DNA from: JBBQTU01 sp038213005
Lineage (GTDB): Bacteria > Planctomycetota > Phycisphaerae > Tepidisphaerales > Tepidisphaeraceae
Direction: 5' to 3'
Assembly (NCBI GenBank): GCA_038213005.1
Contig: JBBQTU010000058.1
Location: 1 to 18,849 of the forward strand
DNA length: 18,849 nucleotides
The translations under genes were made by a program, and so were the position numbers. Position 1 is the stretch's first letter; every line of letters starts with the position of its first letter. Positions 15,142 through 18,849 of the stretch are shown here, piece after piece. Below the pieces are notes generated by a model. It did no database searches. It was not told where the DNA came from and saw only the letters and a program-made list of their open reading frames with translations.

Positions 15142-15203
15142 GGCGGGTGGCCGGTGGATTGGTGGGGTGACAACCTGCAAGGGCCTCCGCTAACATCAGG
15201 GGA

Positions 15204-15241
15204 CTTGGCCACCTCTTCCGTAGGATACGGATGAGGCCAAG
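15204..15241 (+). promoter_or_regulatory. Nested hairpin between the antiporter and glycosyltransferase genes
   Basis: CTTGGCC (15204-15210) pairs with GGCCAAG (15235-15241) around an inner stem CCGTA-GGA-TACGG (15218-15230). There is no T-run, so it is a weak terminator candidate or a leader structure 32 bases before the next start codon. Confidence 0.4.
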
Positions 15242-15273
15242 AGGAACCGACCGAATTTGGAGCAAGAGTTGTT

Positions 15274-17046
15274 ATGCAAACCGTTGTACACGTGACACAT
15301 GAGGCGATTCAGAAGATCGGCGGCATCGGGGCGGTGCTGCACGGGCTGCTCACCAGCCGTGCGTACCTGCAGTTTGCCCCCCGCAATATCCTGCTGGGGC
15401 CGTTCTGGCCCAGCGATGAGTCGGGCGAGCAGCGACTGGGGCCGCAAGGAGAGGTGCTCTATTCCAGCCTGGATCAGCTATACCGGTCGCCGCTGGCGGG
15501 GAGATTCCGCGAGATCGAGCAGGAATATGGTGTGGGCATCGTCTACGGGCGTCGCAAGTTCGTCGACAAGGATGCGGGCGTTACCAGCACCCCCGAGGTC
15601 CTGCTGATTGACGTCAGTCGCTATGACCACTCCAAGATCAGCATCTTCAAGTATGACCTGTGGAAGACGTTTGGGATCGCCAGTGGCCAGTATGAACATA
15701 TCTGGGACTATGAGCAGTATCTGCGGCTGGCTCAGCCGGCGATTGCGGCCCTGCATGCCCTGGGTGCGTGCAGTGATCCGTCGCCTTGCATGCTGCTGGC
15801 GCATGAGTACATGGGCATGCCCACTGCCCTGGCGGCGATCATGGAGGGCGAGAAGGGCAACTTCCGCACGGCGTTTTATGCCCACGAAGTGGCGACAATG
15901 CGCCGAATCGTGGAGCACAACGCCGGGCACGACACCATGTTCTACAACGTGATGCGTGCGGCGGTGCCGGCCGGGCATTATGTCGAGGACGTGTTTGGCC
16001 CGCAGGATGGTTATTACAAACACTCGCTGGTGAAAGCGGCGCGCCATTGCGATGCCATTTTCGCGGTGGGCGATTACGTACAAAAGGAGATCCGGTTCCT
16101 GGGGCCGGACTTCGCCCATGTCCAGTCGCAGGTGGTCTACAACGGAGTGCCCTGCTGGAAGATCAGCGTGGCGGAGAAGACGGCGAGCCGGCAGAAACTT
16201 CGGACCTACTGCAAGACGCTTCTGAAATACGAGCCGGACCATGTTCTGACGCACGTGACGCGGCTGGTGCCATCGAAGGGAATGTGGCGCGACCTGCGCG
16301 TGCTGGAACACATGGAAACCCACCTGCGTCAGCGGAACGAGACGGCGGTGCTGTTCTCGCTCAGCACGGAGGTTCCCGTTCGCCGGGGCGATGACATCCG
16401 CACGATGGAGCAGCGTTATCACTGGCCGACGGTGCACCGTGAAGGGCTGCCCGACCTGTCCAACGGTGAGGCGGCGTATTACCAGGGCGTGCAGGAGTTC
16501 AATGCCCAGAGCCGCAACATCAAGGTGGTGTTCATCAACCAGTTTGGCTTTGACGCACGGACGTGCGGCACGCGCATTCCTCTGGACATGGAGTTCATGG
16601 ACATCCGCAAGGGATCGGACGTTGAGTTCGGGCAGAGCATCTACGAGCCTTTCGGCATCGCCCAGGTCGAGCCGATCAGCTTCGGGGGCATCTGCGTGTT
16701 CTCGAGCGTGTGCGGCTGTGCGGGATTTGTGCAGAAGGCGGCCGGCGGCGAGACGCCCAATGTCATTATTGCCGACTACACCGAGTTGCCCGAAGCGGGG
16801 CTGCGGCCGGAGCAGCTACTGAGCATCGGGCAGGCGCAGCGCGAGGCGGTGGAAGAGACGGTGGCGGAGGAGGTTGCCGAGGCGCTGGTGCAGCGGCTGC
16901 CGCGATGTCCAGCGGAGTTTGAGCAGTTCATCGAGCGTGGCCACGCGATCGCGATGGGAATGAGCTGGGATGTTGTGGCGACGGAGTATCTGATTCCGGG
17001 CATCCAGCATGCGATGAAAGGCAATCGCCTGCGGCAGATTGCATGA
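15274..17046 (+). CDS. GT-B glycosyltransferase, glycogen/starch synthase-like
   Basis: This 590-residue cytoplasmic protein has the two-Rossmann GT-B layout of retaining glycosyltransferases. The N-terminal glycine loop is K14-I-G-G-I-G (EAIQKIGGIGAVLHGLL), equivalent to the K-x-G-G nucleotide-sugar site of glycogen synthases. The C-terminal donor site has E458-x7-E466 within YEPFGIAQVEPISFGGICVF, the E-x7-E motif. Middle segments include MLLAHEYMGMPTAL, RTAFYAHEVATMRRIVE, VVYNGVPCW and THVTRLVPSKGMWRDLRVLE. It is longer than bacterial GlgA (about 480 residues). The likely job is alpha-glucan chain extension from a sugar nucleotide, but the donor (ADP- or UDP-glucose) cannot be read from sequence. 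ATG 15274 has GGAGC and AAGAG 8-14 bases upstream, not an ideal spacing. No other glg gene is adjacent, and a strong terminator follows. Confidence 0.85.
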   Translation: MQTVVHVTHEAIQKIGGIGAVLHGLLTSRAYLQFAPRNILLGPFWPSDESGEQRLGPQGEVLYSSLDQLYRSPLAGRFREIEQEYGVGIVYGRRKFVDKDAGVTSTPEVLLIDVSRYDHSKISIFKYDLWKTFGIASGQYEHIWDYEQYLRLAQPAIAALHALGACSDPSPCMLLAHEYMGMPTALAAIMEGEKGNFRTAFYAHEVATMRRIVEHNAGHDTMFYNVMRAAVPAGHYVEDVFGPQDGYYKHSLVKAARHCDAIFAVGDYVQKEIRFLGPDFAHVQSQVVYNGVPCWKISVAEKTASRQKLRTYCKTLLKYEPDHVLTHVTRLVPSKGMWRDLRVLEHMETHLRQRNETAVLFSLSTEVPVRRGDDIRTMEQRYHWPTVHREGLPDLSNGEAAYYQGVQEFNAQSRNIKVVFINQFGFDARTCGTRIPLDMEFMDIRKGSDVEFGQSIYEPFGIAQVEPISFGGICVFSSVCGCAGFVQKAAGGETPNVIIADYTELPEAGLRPEQLLSIGQAQREAVEETVAEEVAEALVQRLPRCPAEFEQFIERGHAIAMGMSWDVVATEYLIPGIQHAMKGNRLRQIA

Positions 17047-17130
17047 GGAGAGCCGGCTGCGACCGGTGCCTTGACGCGGCGGTTTCCTGGAGACGTCGCG
17101 GCGAGCGGGGGACAAGTTCGCGGAACAGAA

Positions 17131-17167
17131 AGAAGGGCGGCCGGTTGGCCGCCCTTCTACTTTTTTT
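17131..17167. terminator. Strong, possibly bidirectional, rho-independent terminator
   Basis: AGAAGGGCGGCC (17131-17142) and GGCCGCCCTTCT (17147-17158) form a perfect 12-bp stem with a GGTT loop, followed by ACTTTTTTT on the plus strand. It ends the glycosyltransferase gene. It lies 22 bases beyond the stop of the minus-strand gene at 17189, so it may serve both, though the minus-strand T tract is weak. Confidence 0.92.
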
Positions 17168-17188
17168 GCCGGATTGCGTGACAGGGGA

Positions 17189-17713
17189 CTAAGGCTGGAC
17201 GGGTTCGAGCGACTCAGTTGTGCCGTCAGCGCACTTGATCTGGACCACCATGGCATAGGCCTGGTAGTCGCGCATCTGGGCTCGCCAGGGACCGGCATCG
17301 CCAGGCTTCTTGACCTCTGTGCCATTTTGCATGGGCATGGCGTACATGGCCTGCATCGCCATCGGATCCTTGGGATTTTCCTTCATCTTGGCGTTGGCCG
17401 CTTCCCGCATCTTCTTGAACTCGGGCGTGTAGCGTTCCATGTAGGCAACGAACGGCTTGCCGTCGGCGCACTTAAACAAGTATACGCGAACGGCTTCCTT
17501 CCCGTCCTTCATGTACGGGGCCATGTTGTCCAGGCTGTCGGCAAACCAGGTGGTGCCGTTGTCGGTGGTGAAGTACCCTTGTGTGGCGGGTTTGCCAGGG
17601 CCAGAGCCGCCCATGGTTTGCCAGAGAATTGCGACGAGCGCCACGACGATGATCGCGATGGTGGCACCGGTGGTGATGGCAGGATTGCGGTTGAGTGTCT
17701 CTCGAAGTCCCAC
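17189..17713 (-). CDS. Small membrane-anchored protein of unknown function
   Basis: GTG at 17713 has AAGGAG six bases upstream and is preferred over an in-frame ATG at 17800 lacking a ribosome site. The product has 174 residues. Residues about 11-34 form one transmembrane helix (PAITTGATIAIIVVALVAIL). The rest is outside the membrane helix and contains FTTDNGTTWFADSLDNM, AVRVYLFKCADGKPFVAYME, RYTPEFKKMREAANAKM and a C-terminal VVQIKCADGTTESLEPV. Two Cys residues sit in similar K-C-A-D-G contexts. I recall similar small proteins as common in planctomycetes, but no function is known to me. It may sit in the cytoplasmic membrane with the soluble part in the periplasm. It lies downstream of the ABC ATPase gene on the same strand, with a hairpin between. 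Confidence 0.75.
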   Translation of the reverse strand: MGLRETLNRNPAITTGATIAIIVVALVAILWQTMGGSGPGKPATQGYFTTDNGTTWFADSLDNMAPYMKDGKEAVRVYLFKCADGKPFVAYMERYTPEFKKMREAANAKMKENPKDPMAMQAMYAMPMQNGTEVKKPGDAGPWRAQMRDYQAYAMVVQIKCADGTTESLEPVQP

Positions 17714-17729
17714 GGTAGCTCCTTGTAAA

Positions 17730-17762
17730 AAGTCACTGCCCGCTAATAAAGAAATGAGCGGG
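17730..17762 (-). terminator. Possible terminator between the ABC ATPase and small membrane protein genes
   Basis: On the minus strand CCCGCT (17762-17757) and AGCGGG (17744-17739) form a 6-bp stem with an A/T-rich 12-base loop, followed by CAGTGACTTTTT. The stem is short and the T-run begins several bases later, so efficiency is doubtful. Confidence 0.35.
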
Positions 17763-17787
17763 TGATACTGTTCTGTCTGCCCTAATC

Positions 17788-17838
17788 TTAGCGCGGCCAT
17801 GCAGCCATTGCAAGCCTCTTTATGGTGAATATGGTCAT
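17788..17838 (-). CDS. Possible 16-residue ORF directly after the ABC ATPase
   Basis: ATG at 17838 begins one base after the ATPase stop (TAG 17842-17840). It has GAGGAG, lying within the end of the ATPase gene, six bases upstream. It encodes MTIFTIKRLAMAAWPR and stops. The ribosome site and spacing are what a translationally coupled downstream gene would have. It could be the start of a lost permease gene or chance. The peptide itself resembles nothing I know. Confidence 0.25.
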   Translation of the reverse strand: MTIFTIKRLAMAAWPR

Positions 17839-17839
17839 G

Positions 17840-18580
17840 CTACGCTCCTCGCCGCGAGGCGCCGAAGTTGCAGATCAGAGCGTGCGCCTCATCCGGGGTG
17901 ATCGGGTGCTGCGGATCATGCAGATGCATTGAGAGGTTCAGGCAGGCCACATGATCGCAGAGCTCTCCCACTGCGCGAAGGTCGTGGCTGGCCAGCACGA
18001 TCGTCAGGTCCAGGCTTGTCTTGAGCTCGCGGAGCAGGGCGATGAAGCGGTCCTGGGCGGGGGCGTCGATGCCGGTGGTGGGCTCGTCCAGCAGCAGGAG
18101 CTTTGGGCGCGGCGCCAGGGCGCGGGCGATCAACATGCGCTGAAGTTGCCCGCCCGAGAGGCGGCCGATGGGCTGGTCGGCATCGGCCAAGAGTCCGACG
18201 GCGTCCAGAAGATGCTCGACGAATGCCAGGTCGTCGGCCGAGGCGCTGCGAAGCATGCCTGTCTTGCCGGCGAGGCCCAGTTGCGCGGCCTGGCGCAGGG
18301 TCAGGGGCAGGCGGGTTTCGAGCCTGGGCAGTTGCGGCAGATAGCCAACGATGTCGCCCCTGGCAGATGCGTCACGGGGCGAGAGGCCGGCAATGCGGAT
18401 CTGGCCGCGAGTGGGCTGGGCTAGTCCGGCGAGCAGGCGGATCAGGGTCGTCTTGCCGCCGCCGTTGGGGCCGATCAGGCCGAGGGTGCGCCCGGGCATC
18501 AACGAGAGGTCGATGTGCTTGAGGACCAGGCGGTCCCGATAGGCGAAGTCCAGTTTGGATATCTCGACGACGGGTTCCAT
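17840..18580 (-). CDS. ABC transporter ATP-binding protein, Zn/Mn type (ZnuC/MntB-like)
   Basis: This 246-residue ATPase would power import of a divalent metal with a membrane permease and a binding protein. Walker A is GPNGGGKT at residues 37-44; the double-Gly form is typical of the ZnuC/MntB group. The Q-loop is YLPQ with Q83, the signature LSGGQ is at 141-145, Walker B is LLLLDEP at 161-167, and the H-loop is SHD with H199. All are intact. ATG 18580 is chosen from homology; AAGGAAGGAA lies about 15 bases upstream, further than usual. The permease normally follows this gene, but only a 16-codon ORF and an unrelated small protein are found downstream. A binding protein or permease upstream would have to be beyond 18849. 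Metal specificity is inferred from family likeness. Confidence 0.88.
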   Translation of the reverse strand: MEPVVEISKLDFAYRDRLVLKHIDLSLMPGRTLGLIGPNGGGKTTLIRLLAGLAQPTRGQIRIAGLSPRDASARGDIVGYLPQLPRLETRLPLTLRQAAQLGLAGKTGMLRSASADDLAFVEHLLDAVGLLADADQPIGRLSGGQLQRMLIARALAPRPKLLLLDEPTTGIDAPAQDRFIALLRELKTSLDLTIVLASHDLRAVGELCDHVACLNLSMHLHDPQHPITPDEAHALICNFGASRRGA

Positions 18581-18849
18581 GGAATGACGCTGTTCCTTCC
18601 TTCTTCGGCTGAGCGATCCAGCCGCCCTACTGCCTACTCACTGTCGCGCTGCTACCGGCGAAAGTCAATCATTGATCGACCCTCGCGATCTTTCGATTGC
18701 CGATTGCGGATGGCGGATTGCGGAAATAGTTCGAATCCGTGACAGCGCGGGGACGGGGGACGCCTTCCTGGAGGGGGCAGACGCGTAGGTTTTCGTGGGA
18801 GGGGGTGGGGGGTAGCGCGGGGCCTTGTGGAGTAAGGAGTTGCGCGCGA
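18581..18849. other. Intergenic region with a small palindrome and heptamer repeats; no gene seen
   Basis: TCAAT-C-ATTGA (18665-18675) is a perfect 5-1-5 inverted repeat about 85 bases before the ATPase start. It is placed as an operator might be, but it does not match a Fur/Zur consensus I can name. At 18694-18721 four tandem heptamers occur: CGATTGC twice, then GGATGGC and GGATTGC. The G-rich end (18740-18849) shows GGAGTAAGGAG near the edge but no start codon inside the window. Confidence 0.4.

Noticed and set aside
15478..16437. Minus-strand 319-codon ORF
   Set aside because: Antisense shadow of the GT-B glycosyltransferase gene.

Overview
The window reads as high-GC bacterial chromosome, most likely from a Planctomycetota member near the Phycisphaerae. 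This is an inference. It rests on the large TPR/STN secretin-type protein, the futalosine-pathway gene mqnC, a secreted NxxG-repeat protein, a non-HemE uroporphyrinogen-decarboxylase relative, and intergenic DNA packed with palindromic repeats. No rRNA, tRNA, CRISPR array or phage gene was seen.

Layout. Positions 1-3438 (minus) hold one uninterrupted, 3'-incomplete gene of at least 1146 codons. It encodes an exported, repeat-rich protein ending in an STN/secretin N-domain. It has a good promoter about 370 bases upstream and so a long leader. Divergent from it lies pheA (3895-4989), the bifunctional chorismate mutase/prephenate dehydratase. From 4990 to 6543 is a decayed stretch: a short direct repeat, an unidentified C-terminal gene remnant, a truncated secreted protein, and two copies of a 71-bp double-hairpin repeat. 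A UroD-family enzyme follows (6544-7626, minus). Then comes a ParD-type antitoxin without a toxin, mqnC carrying an in-frame repeat insertion, and a 56-codon stub of an MNT nucleotidyltransferase. L-fucose isomerase (fucI, 10074-11882) ends at a strong terminator.

Positions 11946-13283 form a REP/RAYT locus: a Y1 HUH transposase-like gene (12427-13053) between composite palindromic units sharing the ACAAGCG/CGCTTGT stem. After it are a KefB/C-type cation:proton antiporter with a TrkA-N domain, a GT-B glycogen-synthase-like glycosyltransferase with a strong terminator, a small membrane-anchored protein, and a ZnuC/MntB-type ABC ATPase without a visible permease.

The genes do not form one pathway. 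They are mostly single housekeeping or metabolic genes (phenylalanine, menaquinone, fucose, storage glucan, cation and metal transport) separated by repeat-rich spacers. The most noteworthy features are the RAYT with its palindromes, the separate 71-bp double-hairpin family, and the palindrome-plus-heptamer insertion translated inside mqnC.
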